The position numbers were made by a program, and so were the translations under genes. Shown piece after piece: positions 25,983 to 35,604 of a DNA stretch of 64,000 nt (position 1 is its first letter; each line of letters starts with the position of its first letter). The stretch comes from Burkholderiales bacterium (GTDB lineage: Bacteria; Pseudomonadota; Gammaproteobacteria; Burkholderiales; Nitrosomonadaceae), in the NCBI GenBank assembly GCA_024235755.1, contig JACKLV010000002.1, positions 186,001 to 250,000 on the forward strand, read 5' to 3'. Below the pieces are notes generated by a model that saw only the letters and a list, made by a program, of their open reading frames with translations, ran no database searches and was not told the DNA's origin.

Positions 25983-26905
25983 CGATGCTGTCGAGTGTTG
26001 CCAACAGATTATACTGGATGGCGCGCTATTTGGAACGGGCTGAGAATACCGCCCGGTTGATTAATGTAAATACGCATCTGCTGCTTGATCTGCCCAAGCG
26101 CATACGGCTGGGGTGGGAACCGATCATTGATATTTCGAGTCGTCGCGACTATTTTTACAGCTCGTATGAAGAGGCCGATGAGCGCAGTGTGATCCGTTTT
26201 ATGGTGTCCGATACCCGGAATCCTGATTCAATTCTCAATGCGTTGAACAAGGCGCGTGAGAATACGCGGACCATCCGCGATATTATTCCGCGCGAAGCAT
26301 GGGAACAAGTCAATACGCTGCATTTAAATTCCAAAGCGAATGCGCGAAGTGTGGTAACGCAGCGCCACCGTTATGACTATCTGCGTTCTGTTATTCTCGG
26401 TGTGCAGACCATCAGCGGTATGCTGGCCGGCACCATGACGCATGATGAAGGTTATGATTTTCTGCGTATGGGACGTAATCTTGAGCGCGCAGATATGACT
26501 ACACGCATCATTGATGTGCGTTCCGCCACTTTGCTGCCGGATATGCCGGAGGATTTGACGCCGTTTGAGAATTTGCAATGGGTCAGTGTGCTTAAGTCAC
26601 TGACGGCGTACCAGATGTATCGCCGCGAAGTGCATCAGCGGATACGTAGAACCGATGTGTTAAGATTCCTGCTGTTGCAGGAGAATTTTCCACGTTCTTT
26701 TTATCATGCCTTATGTCAGGTTGGGAATTGTTTGAACAACCTGCCGCGCAGTGAAAAGACGAAAAGCATACTCACCCGACTGCAGAAAAAACTTATGCAG
26801 GCAAAGCTGCAGGAATTCGATCAAGAAAAACTGCACGCGTTTATTGACGAGCTTCAGCTGGGCGTCATCAAAATCAACGATAGTATAAGTAAAAATTATT
26901 TCTAA
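25979..26905 (+). CDS. Alpha-E domain protein
   Basis: This 308-residue all-helical protein is of the DUF403/COG2307 family, named for conserved glutamates in its helices. It starts with the typical SSVANRLYWMARYLERAENTA block and includes RENTRTIRDIIPREAWEQ and FLRMGRNLERADMTTRI. It nearly always travels with the circularly permuted ATP-grasp protein and a transglutaminase-like peptidase. A helper or ligand-delivery role is presumed. The usual transglutaminase gene does not follow here: the next gene is mgtE after a 244-bp gap. Confidence 0.92.
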   Translation: MTMLSSVANRLYWMARYLERAENTARLINVNTHLLLDLPKRIRLGWEPIIDISSRRDYFYSSYEEADERSVIRFMVSDTRNPDSILNALNKARENTRTIRDIIPREAWEQVNTLHLNSKANARSVVTQRHRYDYLRSVILGVQTISGMLAGTMTHDEGYDFLRMGRNLERADMTTRIIDVRSATLLPDMPEDLTPFENLQWVSVLKSLTAYQMYRREVHQRIRRTDVLRFLLLQENFPRSFYHALCQVGNCLNNLPRSEKTKSILTRLQKKLMQAKLQEFDQEKLHAFIDELQLGVIKINDSISKNYF

Positions 26906-27149
26906 CAGGCCGCTGCAGTAACATCGCGCGTTGTTTGATAGCGTTTCCGCTTCGCGAATAGAGAGTCATGTTTGTCAGTATATGAGCCTGCGAAGTGCCG
27001 TAAGTTATTTTGACAGACGGGCGATCAAATAAACGGCTCGTTTTATTCAGTTCCGGGCACTGCGTTGTTTTCCCAGGTTGCGAATCAGATTCAGTCAATG
27101 TATGAACAAACTCATTTGAATATTATTAATCGATAAGGATATTTGCGTA

Positions 27150-28514
27150 ATGACAGAATTGGAGAGCACCCCAGCCGAAACTGCCAAAATTTCTCTGGAC
27201 CAGGTATTTACATTGCTGGAGCAGCAGGATTCCGATCAACTGCGCGTGTTGCTGGAAGTGATACATCCGGGGCAATTGGCCGATATTCTCGAAGCCATGC
27301 CACCGAAAAAGCGGGTGCAGTTATGGATGCTGGTGCCTGAGTCTCAAGAAGCTGAAACACTGTCATTACTGCATGATGAAGTAAGAAACAGTCTGTTCAA
27401 TAATATGGAGCCCGAGGAGGTGGTTGCAGCAGCCGAACATATGGATGCCAACGATCTGGCGTATATCTTCGAGGAGTTTCCAGAGCATATTCGGCAATCC
27501 ATTGAAGAGAAACTGCCTGATGAAATTCTCGAATGGCTCGAGACTAATCTTTCATTTGAAGAAGGCACGGCAGGCCGTTTAATGAGTCAGGACGTGATTA
27601 CCGTTAGAAACGATGTCACGCTTGAAGTGGTGTTGCGCTATCTCCAATTGCATGACGAATTGCCTGATTACACGGACGGATTGATGGTAATAGACCGGGC
27701 GGGGTTTTACCAGGGCAAACTGCTGCTTAACAAAGTGTTGACGCATGACAAAGAGATGCTGGTAAAAGACGTGATGGACACCCAGCAGCAGCCGATTCCG
27801 GCAACCGATGACGAACATGCGGTGACACTTTTTTTTGAACAATTTCATTTGGTTTCGGCTGCGGTTGTGGATGAGAATAACCGGTTGATCGGTCGCATTA
27901 CAATGGATGACGCCATGGAGATTTTACGTGCCGAAGCAGACCGGACATTGCTGGGCCGGGATGGTCTGGATCAGGAAGAAGATTTGTTCGCGCCAGTAAT
28001 CAGCAGCGCCAAGCGGCGTACCGTCTGGCTCGGCATTAATCTGATCACGGCTTTTCTGGCCGCCTGGGTGATTGGTTTATTCACGGATACGCTGGATAAA
28101 ATTGTAGCGCTGGCCGTGTTGATGCCTGTTGTTGCGAGTATGGGCGGAATCGCGGGTAGTCAGACATTGACGTTGACTATCCGAGGGCTTGCGCTGGATC
28201 AGATTACTAGCGGTAACCGGTTTTGGCTGGCGCGCAAAGAAATTTTCATAGGCGTTCTGAACGGATTGCTCTGGGCTGTTGTGATAGCGCTGCTGGCCTG
28301 GCTGTGGTTTCAGAACACCGGTATCAGCCTGGTCATTGCCGCTGCCATTATTATCAACCTGGTTGCTGCTGCGGCATCAGGTATTGCCATTCCGTTGATC
28401 CTGCAGCGTATGAATATCGATCCTGCGTTGTCTGGTGCGGTTATTCTGACAACTGTAACCGACGTCGTTGGTTTTATGAGCTTTCTCGGTTTGGCGACTT
28501 ATTTCCTTTTATAA
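27150..28514 (+). CDS. mgtE: Magnesium transporter MgtE
   Basis: MgtE is a Mg2+-gated channel in the inner membrane. The 454-residue protein shows the N-terminal acidic superhelical domain (about 20-125, with LADILEAMPPKKR), two CBS domains (about 135-255, with LMSQDVITV and DYTDGLMVID) and five transmembrane helices from about 290. The pore motif lies in VASMGGIAGSQTLTL. Its length and domain order are standard. No M-box riboswitch-like structure is evident in the 244 bp upstream, but this was not folded. Confidence 0.95.
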   Translation: MTELESTPAETAKISLDQVFTLLEQQDSDQLRVLLEVIHPGQLADILEAMPPKKRVQLWMLVPESQEAETLSLLHDEVRNSLFNNMEPEEVVAAAEHMDANDLAYIFEEFPEHIRQSIEEKLPDEILEWLETNLSFEEGTAGRLMSQDVITVRNDVTLEVVLRYLQLHDELPDYTDGLMVIDRAGFYQGKLLLNKVLTHDKEMLVKDVMDTQQQPIPATDDEHAVTLFFEQFHLVSAAVVDENNRLIGRITMDDAMEILRAEADRTLLGRDGLDQEEDLFAPVISSAKRRTVWLGINLITAFLAAWVIGLFTDTLDKIVALAVLMPVVASMGGIAGSQTLTLTIRGLALDQITSGNRFWLARKEIFIGVLNGLLWAVVIALLAWLWFQNTGISLVIAAAIIINLVAAAASGIAIPLILQRMNIDPALSGAVILTTVTDVVGFMSFLGLATYFLL

Positions 28515-28688
28515 ATAACTAGCAATGTTGGTTATCCACCTATCCGTGTCGACATAAAAAAGTTTTTTACGGGCGGCGGAAATCAGTAGAATGTGTCACC
28601 CTTGTGAAGCCATAGTCGCATGCGGTTTGCGCCTAAAACACCTTATCAAGGCTTTAAAAATAAGTTTGTGATTCGCGACGAGGTTAAA

Positions 28689-30242
28689 ATGCACGAAGAA
28701 ACGCACATGCACGGTTTGAAGGCCAAGGGACTGAAAAAAGGATCGGTGTCCCGGTGGGCAACGGTTACCATCGGTCTTGCCGCGACTGCGCCGGCTTATT
28801 CTTTAGCCAGCGCTCTGGGTTACGGTGCCGCCACTAGCGGCTATCAGTTACCGATCGTGTTCATTCTGTCTGTGATCCCGATGTTTTTTGTCGCATTGTC
28901 ATATAAATATCTGACGACTGCCGCGCCCGATGCCGGTACTATTTTTACCTGGGGAACAAAAGCGATAGGGCCGAGGGTCGGCTGGTTCGGCGGGTGGGCG
29001 TTGCTGTTGGGCAGTATTCTGGCGGGTGTCGCTGCTACCCAAATTACCGTTATTTCAGTAGCAATCATTTTCAAAGTGGACGATATGACCTTATGGTTTC
29101 ATTTTGGGGTGGCATTCATTTATATCTTCAGCACCACTTATTTAACGGCGCTGGGCGCCCGGGAATCTTCCCGTACCACCATGATATTGACTTTTGCTCA
29201 ATACGGAGTCCTTATTCTGCTGGCAGCCATACTGTTTGTGCGTGTTTTACAAGGGGAAGCGGTGGGCAGCGCCGAGCCGTTTTCATGGGAATGGTTTAAC
29301 CCGCTTGCAATACCTTCTTTCGATGTGTTTCTGAAAGGTTTTATGATCGCATTATTTATTTTCTGGGGGTTCGATGCGTCATTAGCCATGTCTGAAGAAA
29401 CAGACGGAAATGCCGAACAGGCCGGTCGCAGTGGCGTCATCGCTATGAGCATCACGATTTTTACCTATGTGGTTTTTTCGATTGCCGCGTTGTCGTATGC
29501 AGGGATAGATGCAAATGATGAATCCAGCCTGACCCATGCCAATAATATCGATTCCAGTATCACAACGCTGGCGACGGATATTCTGGGTAAGAACGGCGCC
29601 CTGGTTGCTGCGGTGATTATTTGTATTTCCGCTTTCTCGGCAACGATCTCTACGATTATGCCTTCAGCGAGGATTGCGCTGGCCATGGCGACATACCGTG
29701 CTATTCCATCTCAATTTGCCTCGGTGAACGCAGCAACGCGCACGCCGAAGTTTGCGACCTGGACCATCGGGATGATGACGTTGATCATCTACACCACGTT
29801 AAGCTTGATGAGCGAATCCATTGTTGAAGACACCATACTCAGCGTCAGTATTGCCGTGTGCACGTTCTATATCGTGGCTGCGTCTTCCTGTGCGCTTTAT
29901 TTTTTTCGTACCGCATTCAATCACTGGCATACGGCCTTGCTGCAAGTCATTCTGCCCGCGATAGCCGCTGCGATTTTGTTTGCCGTGGCGGTTCTTCAGG
30001 CGTGGAACATGATGGACCCAGACTACGGTTCCAGCGGTTCGATTGCCGGCGTGGGGGCTGTGTTTATCATTGGCGTGGTTACACTGCTTTCAGGCGTGGT
30101 ATTAATGCTGATGTGGAATTTTTATCACCCCGCTTTTTTCCGCGGTGAAACCCTTCCGCTTGAAAGAGCGCATATGGTACTGGATAAAGATGAAAAACGT
30201 ATCGTCAACAATGGCCAATCGCTAAAAACAGGCATTGATTGA
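28689..30242 (+). CDS. APC-superfamily amino acid/polyamine-type permease
   Basis: This protein of about 517 residues has twelve predicted membrane helices. The N-terminal consensus helix contains TIGLAATAPAYSLASALGYG, then GTIFTWGTKAIGPRVGWFGGW, which are typical of APC-family transporters. The substrate is not predictable. An in-frame ATG at 28620 would add 23 residues. I prefer 28689, preceded by GACGAGG. The N-terminus is His-rich (MHEETHMHGL). The gene appears monocistronic between mgtE and a low-GC patch. Confidence 0.85.
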   Translation: MHEETHMHGLKAKGLKKGSVSRWATVTIGLAATAPAYSLASALGYGAATSGYQLPIVFILSVIPMFFVALSYKYLTTAAPDAGTIFTWGTKAIGPRVGWFGGWALLLGSILAGVAATQITVISVAIIFKVDDMTLWFHFGVAFIYIFSTTYLTALGARESSRTTMILTFAQYGVLILLAAILFVRVLQGEAVGSAEPFSWEWFNPLAIPSFDVFLKGFMIALFIFWGFDASLAMSEETDGNAEQAGRSGVIAMSITIFTYVVFSIAALSYAGIDANDESSLTHANNIDSSITTLATDILGKNGALVAAVIICISAFSATISTIMPSARIALAMATYRAIPSQFASVNAATRTPKFATWTIGMMTLIIYTTLSLMSESIVEDTILSVSIAVCTFYIVAASSCALYFFRTAFNHWHTALLQVILPAIAAAILFAVAVLQAWNMMDPDYGSSGSIAGVGAVFIIGVVTLLSGVVLMLMWNFYHPAFFRGETLPLERAHMVLDKDEKRIVNNGQSLKTGID

Positions 30243-30455
30243 ATGCGGTTTTTGACAATCAAGCAAACGCCATCTCGCTTGCGCCCCGTCCTGTTGTTTG
30301 GGTACTCGCTTGATGGCTGATAGGAATTAACTGATTGTCTTAAAGGCAAAATACCTTTATATTTTCAGCGAACGATTAACGAAATGTATTTGTAGTCCTC
30401 CGCGCTGCTTGAACGGGTAAATTCATGTGGGATTATTTGTTAACTGACAACAAGC

Positions 30456-31292
30456 TTAATTGTTCAAACAGTTGCGATATGAAATTCTTTGTAGTTCTCT
30501 GTCTTTTAAGGCGATAACATGCCCTAAATCATATTCGCCGGATTTTGGGAATGCATCGCAATTGGCTGAGCAACTTATGACACCTACTAACTGACCCAAC
30601 ACACCTACAACAATAATTATTTCATTTGGGACTGCGCTTGTAATCAGTGCTACAAAAGAACAGTTAAACATACTGTTTATGTGCTCAAAAATCTTATGCA
30701 TTTCAACATCTTTATCACCAACCGGTTTCGGCCAAAACCAACCTTTAGAGGTTATATTGTTAAAATCATTTTTATCATGAAGCTCTCCTTTATAGTTCAT
30801 TAGAGCACGAAGATCGGATACTTCTGCATTCTTAATAAAGACATCTTCATATACGAAATAGCCAGAAGCCAGCGCTACCTTTGCCGCAAATTTAAGTCTA
30901 ATAACTTCATTAAAATCAGTTTTAATAACAATTCTTTCTGAATTAATTTCTTCTCTAGTTAGTAACTTACTTTGTTTGTGGCTATATAATTGCAAGTTAC
31001 CGTAATCATCAAACCTAAAAGTAACGGACTTATCTGATCCGACTGAAATTTTTGTCTTAGGTGGCGTTACTGCTTTATTTCTATGTCCTCGAGATTCATT
31101 TCTTTTTCTGTTTGTTGCCAAGAATAGACAAGATTTTAGCTTCTCATCTATTTCTCGATTCGCTCGAGTGTTGCATAGTTTTGACACATAGACAGTAAAT
31201 GAATTATTCCCACCAAGCGTTAATGGGAAGATATGCTCTTTATTTAATTCATTTTCTTTTACATCTGAACCAGAATATATGCAGAAAGCCAT
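30456..31292 (-). CDS. HNH endonuclease-domain protein, probably acquired
   Basis: This 278-residue protein has an N-terminal HNH-type signature, CIYSG, then NKEHIFPLTLGGNNS (His20) and SKLCNTRANREID (Cys40-Asn41-Asn-like context), as in the HNH_5 group. One of the usual paired cysteines is missing at each zinc knuckle position (CIYS instead of CxxC). The remaining 220 residues match no domain I know. The gene is visibly richer in A+T than its neighbours and stands alone between a permease and ubiB, which suggests horizontal acquisition. It could be part of a defence or addiction function, but nothing nearby supports a specific role. Confidence 0.6.
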   Translation of the reverse strand: MAFCIYSGSDVKENELNKEHIFPLTLGGNNSFTVYVSKLCNTRANREIDEKLKSCLFLATNRKRNESRGHRNKAVTPPKTKISVGSDKSVTFRFDDYGNLQLYSHKQSKLLTREEINSERIVIKTDFNEVIRLKFAAKVALASGYFVYEDVFIKNAEVSDLRALMNYKGELHDKNDFNNITSKGWFWPKPVGDKDVEMHKIFEHINSMFNCSFVALITSAVPNEIIIVVGVLGQLVGVISCSANCDAFPKSGEYDLGHVIALKDRELQRISYRNCLNN

Positions 31293-31599
31293 AAAGCGTT
31301 GTGATTTAGAGGCTAAAAAGTAAATACATAATTCTGTTCTTATACCACATGCAAGGAAGAAAGCTGAAGAAATTGGTATGTTGTTAATTCAATTTGATAA
31401 CTATGTTCCAGTTACCAGTTTTATCCGACTTGGCGAGCCAATTTGGTACAAACTGGTTTTCTTTCAAATTGATTTTGCCACAGCATGTGCAAGCACTGTA
31501 TTTAAGTCTACCAGTTGTTGCCGATTGTTGAGTACTTTAAATGGCTAATGAGACAGATATTCGTTATTCCGGTAGATAAGGCAGAGCAGTTGCATGTGT
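31293..31599. other. AT-rich gap with a remnant-like open frame
   Basis: No complete gene is recognised. On the + strand a frame stays open from about 31327 to a TAA near 31544, with an internal ATG near 31378 giving about 56 residues (starting MLLIQFDNYVPV). Its composition matches the neighbouring HNH gene, and it may be a decayed gene from the same import. The last 56 bp precede the ubiB stop on the other strand. Confidence 0.3.
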
Positions 31600-33114
31600 T
31601 TACTGGATTACCTGCCAAATCAATAATGCGATCAGCAGGATGATGATATATATCAGAAAACGGTTTTGCCGTTTCTCTTCTATAATGAGGCGTTGCATTT
31701 TATCTTCAAGACCTTGATTATGATTTTCGGTCAATAAATGATGAAACAGGCGCGGAAATTGCGGAAAAATGACTGCCCAGTTGGGCGCTTCTTTTTGCAT
31801 GCGTCCGGTCAGTCCGCGCAGTCCGATTTGTTCCGACATCCAGTTTTCGAGAAACGGTTTGGCGGTTTTCCACAAGTCAAGATTAGGGTCGAGATCGCGC
31901 CCCAGTCCTTCAATATTGAGCAGAGTTTTTTGTAATAAAACGAGTTGCGGTTGTATTTCAACATTGAATTGACGCGACGTCTGAAATAATTGGAACAATA
32001 CACGTCCGAAAGAAATTTCTTTAAGCGGTTTGTCAAAAATCGGTTCGCAAACCGCGCGGATGGCTGTCTCAAATTCATCCACACGGGTATTTTTAGGCGC
32101 CCATCCGGCTTCAACATGCGCTTGTGCAACCCGGCCGTAATCTCGTCTGAAAAAGGCCAGGAAATTTTGCGCCAGATAATTTTTGTCTTCGTCGCTCAGT
32201 GTGCCCATGATACCGAAATCAACCGCAATATACCGGCCGTCTTCACCGACAAAAATATTGCCCGGATGCATGTCTGCATGGAAATATCCGTCGCGAAACA
32301 CCTGGGTAAAGAAGATTTCAACACCCATTCGGGCCAGATACGGGATGTCGATATTATGTGCGATTAATTCGTCTATATGACTAATCGGGATGCCGGTTAC
32401 GCGTTCCATGACCATGACATTGTTATGGCAATAGTCCCAGTAAACTTCCGGAACCAGCAGCAATGGCGAATTCAGAAAATTGCGGCGCAGTTGACTGCAA
32501 TTTGACGCTTCGCGCATTAAATCGAGTTCATCGTCAAGATGTCGGGCGAATTCCGATACCACTTGTCTGAGTTTCAGGCGTTTCCCATCCGGCCATAGCT
32601 TCTCGACCAGCCATGCACCTGTATCCATCAATTCAACGTCATGCGTGATGATGGGCGCGATTCCTGGCCGTAAAATTTTGACAGCGACCTCAGTGCCATC
32701 GTGCAATACAGCCAGGTGCACTTGAGCGACGGAGGCACTTGCAATCGGGTCCTTATCAAACTTGAGAAAAACTTCGTCGAGTTTGTTTTCGTAGGCTTTA
32801 TTCAGTATATTCAGCGCCGTATCCGAGGGAAAAGGCGGCACCCGGTCCTGAAGTTTTGCCAGTTCATCGGCGATATCGTGTGGAATGAGATCGCGCCGGG
32901 TTGATAACATTTGGCCGAACTTGACAAAAATAGGGCCCAGGGCTTCGAGGGCCAGGCGTAAGCGTTCTCCTCGCGGCCGGTCGAGTCTGCGCCAAAAAGT
33001 CAGCCATTTAATTGGTTTGTTTAAAAAGCGTAATGGACCGTGACTTGTGAAAAATTCATCTAGTCCATAACGAAATGCCACGGATTGTATTTTTATAAGG
33101 CGAAATATGCGCAT
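31600..33114 (-). CDS. ubiB: UbiB, ubiquinone biosynthesis kinase-like ATPase
   Basis: This 504-residue atypical kinase/ATPase of the ABC1/ADCK family supports ubiquinone synthesis. It carries the family KxGQ motif (KFGQ at 65-68), the alanine-rich nucleotide loop ASASVAQVH, the YFHADMHPGNIF catalytic loop and AVDFGIMG in place of DFG. The C-terminus ends in a hydrophobic membrane anchor (LIYIIILLIALLIWQVI). It lies 115 bp downstream of ubiJ in the conserved ubiJ-ubiB order. ubiE is not in the window. Confidence 0.95.
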   Translation of the reverse strand: MRIFRLIKIQSVAFRYGLDEFFTSHGPLRFLNKPIKWLTFWRRLDRPRGERLRLALEALGPIFVKFGQMLSTRRDLIPHDIADELAKLQDRVPPFPSDTALNILNKAYENKLDEVFLKFDKDPIASASVAQVHLAVLHDGTEVAVKILRPGIAPIITHDVELMDTGAWLVEKLWPDGKRLKLRQVVSEFARHLDDELDLMREASNCSQLRRNFLNSPLLLVPEVYWDYCHNNVMVMERVTGIPISHIDELIAHNIDIPYLARMGVEIFFTQVFRDGYFHADMHPGNIFVGEDGRYIAVDFGIMGTLSDEDKNYLAQNFLAFFRRDYGRVAQAHVEAGWAPKNTRVDEFETAIRAVCEPIFDKPLKEISFGRVLFQLFQTSRQFNVEIQPQLVLLQKTLLNIEGLGRDLDPNLDLWKTAKPFLENWMSEQIGLRGLTGRMQKEAPNWAVIFPQFPRLFHHLLTENHNQGLEDKMQRLIIEEKRQNRFLIYIIILLIALLIWQVIQ

Positions 33115-33229
33115 TAAGTTGTGTGTAAATTATCGCTTGCCCGGATTAGCATGAGTTAACTTGAGCAAAGATTAATTGAAGCGTTATCAGGAGAATAAAG
33201 GGTGTGCATAACAATGGTTCAAATAACGG

Positions 33230-33826
33230 TCACTCGCCTTTATCCTTGCAGGTTAGTTGAATAATTCGATTAATCCGGTTTTCCAGCCGGTTCGTATCTT
33301 GTTGTAATGTTTTTATTTGATGCGAGGCATTGCTGACCGCATTCGATTTTACGATTAGTGGCTGTTCTTCCTGCCAGTATTCACTCAATGCTTCGGACAG
33401 ATTCCTGGTCATCTGGATATGCCATTGAAAAATATTGTCGCTGGTTTGTGCGATACGATGCGCGGGAATGTCTCCTAATATGCTGGCAAGGCTTAGTTCG
33501 GCGCTGGGTTTAAGGTGCTTGCCGATAACGATCAATTCATCAGCGAATAGCGTATCGCCGGATATATCGATATTATCGAAAGCTGATTCATTATGTGCCA
33601 GTAATCCGGGTATAAGAGCTGGTTGGATGGTCAGCGTTGTGTCCGCTTCAATTTGGTCGGGGCAATGCAAAAGCTCACCGCTTTGCCCGACAGTTAATTT
33701 TAAATCAAATAAGGGAAGTATGCGAAAACGTACGGTTTTACCTTCAAACGGCTGCAACCGCTTACACGCCCAGCTTTCTTGGCGCAGAATAAGGTTGAGC
33801 TGGTTTATAACGAAGGAAATAAACAT
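33230..33826 (-). CDS. ubiJ: UbiJ, SCP2-domain ubiquinone biosynthesis accessory protein
   Basis: This 198-residue protein has an SCP2 (sterol carrier-like) lipid-binding domain at about 10-115, with VRFRILPLFDLKLTV and the IDISGDTLFADELI strand, followed by a helical C-terminus with coiled-coil character (TLQQDTNRLENRINRI). UbiJ organises the soluble Ubi metabolon with UbiK around hydrophobic quinone intermediates. Position directly upstream of ubiB supports the call. Confidence 0.85.
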   Translation of the reverse strand: MFISFVINQLNLILRQESWACKRLQPFEGKTVRFRILPLFDLKLTVGQSGELLHCPDQIEADTTLTIQPALIPGLLAHNESAFDNIDISGDTLFADELIVIGKHLKPSAELSLASILGDIPAHRIAQTSDNIFQWHIQMTRNLSEALSEYWQEEQPLIVKSNAVSNASHQIKTLQQDTNRLENRINRIIQLTCKDKGE

Positions 33827-34463
33827 GCTTAATCTTCGGATAGCTGTCTAAAGGGAAGAGAGCTATTCCATTGCAGCATGAAATGAATGGATTTTTCGAT
33901 CTGATTGTTATGCAATAGGAAAAAATAATTCATTGTGTTTATCTTTAATGAATTTTAATTCTGACCCTGTATTCAGTATTGAGTGTTTCGTTATTGTATC
34001 GCTAATTTGAGAATCAGGCTTTAAAATTCGTCTCGAGTGATGTTTCTGTGTGTTAAATGATCATCAAGTTAATCGAAGTCTATCTGAAATTCGCGTAATA
34101 AGCTGTTAGTCGGCTATTTAGTTGATGCTATTCGTTCCTAAAATCGGCGGCGAGAACAAGAAATCAGATAATATTATCCTTGTCAGCACTCACTGCGCAT
34201 CGGCAGCCCCGTTGGAGGTTTTCTCAACAGCCTGTAAGTGGTAAAAGACATTAAGATAAGCCGAATCATTTTCCGTCGTTTAAATGAAGCTCGGTGGAAA
34301 GATTTTATAAAGCTTAACCTGTCATTGCATGGATAAACGAGCATGCATGTTCAAAGGTGCATACTCTTGCCGTTGCAAAAAATCGATGGTTGTTTATGTC
34401 AGTGCTTTAAGCAATAGGTTTGTATATTGCTGTATTAGCTGAGTTTGGGTGCGTTATTATTGT
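33827..34463. other. 637-bp gene-free gap between ubiJ and the SUF locus
   Basis: No open frame of note, no tRNA-like fold and no clear repeat is seen. The stretch separates ubiJ (leftward) from the end of the leftward iscR-suf-nfu locus. It could hold the ubiJ-ubiB promoter and a transcript end, or an unannotated small RNA. Confidence 0.4.
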
Positions 34464-35024
34464 TCAGCAAGCAATGACTTGAATATCGGGCTCAATCGTT
34501 CTGAGCATGTGCTCGATCCCGCGCAATGTTCCAGTGATAGAGCTGGGGCATGTGCCACAGGCGCCCTGGTAGTGGATTCGTAGTATGTTGCCATCCAAAC
34601 CGAGTATATGCAAATCACCGCCATCATGTTGCAGATAAGGACGCACTTCTTCATCAAGCATGATGTTAATTCTTTCAAGGCGTTTTTGATCCTCGGGACT
34701 GAGTTGCGCAAGCAGATCGTTTGCGGAGGCAACTGTCTCTTTTGTTTGTTCGCTTGCAGCGGGTGCTGCGCGTATCGGGTCGGCTACTTCACGCGCCAAG
34801 TCCTGCCAGTTGACTTCGCCATCCTGGGTTACAGTGATCCAATGATCGATATAAAAAACATTTGTTACGTGGTCGATTTCAAACAATGCGGATGCGAGAG
34901 GGTCTTCTTTAGCAGCCTCGGCATTGTCAAATGAACGCGCGATACCCCACGTCAAGGGCTCTTTGAGAATAAATTTAAGTGCGTTTTTGTTCGGTGTGCC
35001 TTCGATGTCAGATATTTTGGGCAT
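34464..35024 (-). CDS. Nfu-type Fe-S scaffold/carrier protein
   Basis: This 186-residue protein has an Nfu N-terminal domain (about 10-85) and a NifU C-terminal domain (about 112-186) with the cluster-binding CxxC (GACGTCPSS, Cys156 and Cys159). Such proteins accept 4Fe-4S clusters from the assembly scaffold and pass them to targets. The N-terminal domain is the eukaryote/alphaproteobacteria-like Nfu_N rather than the degenerate A-type domain of E. coli NfuA. It is the last gene of the suf run, 85 bp after sufU. Confidence 0.88.
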   Translation of the reverse strand: MPKISDIEGTPNKNALKFILKEPLTWGIARSFDNAEAAKEDPLASALFEIDHVTNVFYIDHWITVTQDGEVNWQDLAREVADPIRAAPAASEQTKETVASANDLLAQLSPEDQKRLERINIMLDEEVRPYLQHDGGDLHILGLDGNILRIHYQGACGTCPSSITGTLRGIEHMLRTIEPDIQVIAC

Positions 35025-35109
35025 ATTCTCTAACTGTACGGTTGGATACTGCTGTTTCGCAAAAAATATGTTGAATCAGTCGTGTTATGAAAAAACGTAG
35101 AACAAGCGG

Positions 35110-35604
35110 CTATGCATTGCCGGATGCGTTCTCGGAAACGCTTGGAGCAGGGTCGTTTTCTGCTTCCGTTGAAGCATTGGACAGTGCATTCAAGGCTGCA
35201 TGTAAGGTATGCCAGGGCAAGATTGCACATTTGACACGGGTTGGGAGGTCTCTTATGCCAGAAAAAACGGTAAGCCGTCCAAGATGATGCGGGTGACTCA
35301 GGTCAAGTTCTCCCAAAGTCATTTCACGGAATTCCCGAATCAGTGTTTCGGCATCCATGCGCGTTTTCCCTTTGATTGCAGTCGTCATCATGGATGCAGA
35401 AGCCTTACAGATTGCACAAGATTCGCCATGAAATGCGATAAGGTTGATTTTGTCATTTTCGAGCTGCAGTGAAATATCGAGACGATCGCCGCATAGAGGA
35501 TTATGCCCCACCGCATGGTGACTGGGATGTTCTAGTGTTCCGTAATTTCGGGGCTTACGGTTATGATCGAGAATAACTTCCTGATAAAGTGATTTTGTAT
35601 TCAT
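35110..35604 (-). CDS. sufU: SufU-type Fe-S assembly protein
   Basis: This IscU-fold protein of the SufU class has 164 residues. Ligand residues are seen at Cys38 (NPLCGD), Asp40, Cys63 and Cys66 (ESCAICKASASMM) and Cys126 (RVKCAILPW). The insertion between the second and third cysteine groups is typical of SufU versus IscU. SufU accepts sulfur from SufS, replacing SufE. The start codon overlaps the sufS stop (TAATG). The C-terminal 20 residues are low-complexity Asn/Ser/Glu/Ala and probably disordered. Confidence 0.92.
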   Translation of the reverse strand: MNTKSLYQEVILDHNRKPRNYGTLEHPSHHAVGHNPLCGDRLDISLQLENDKINLIAFHGESCAICKASASMMTTAIKGKTRMDAETLIREFREMTLGELDLSHPHHLGRLTVFSGIRDLPTRVKCAILPWHTLHAALNALSNASTEAENDPAPSVSENASGNA

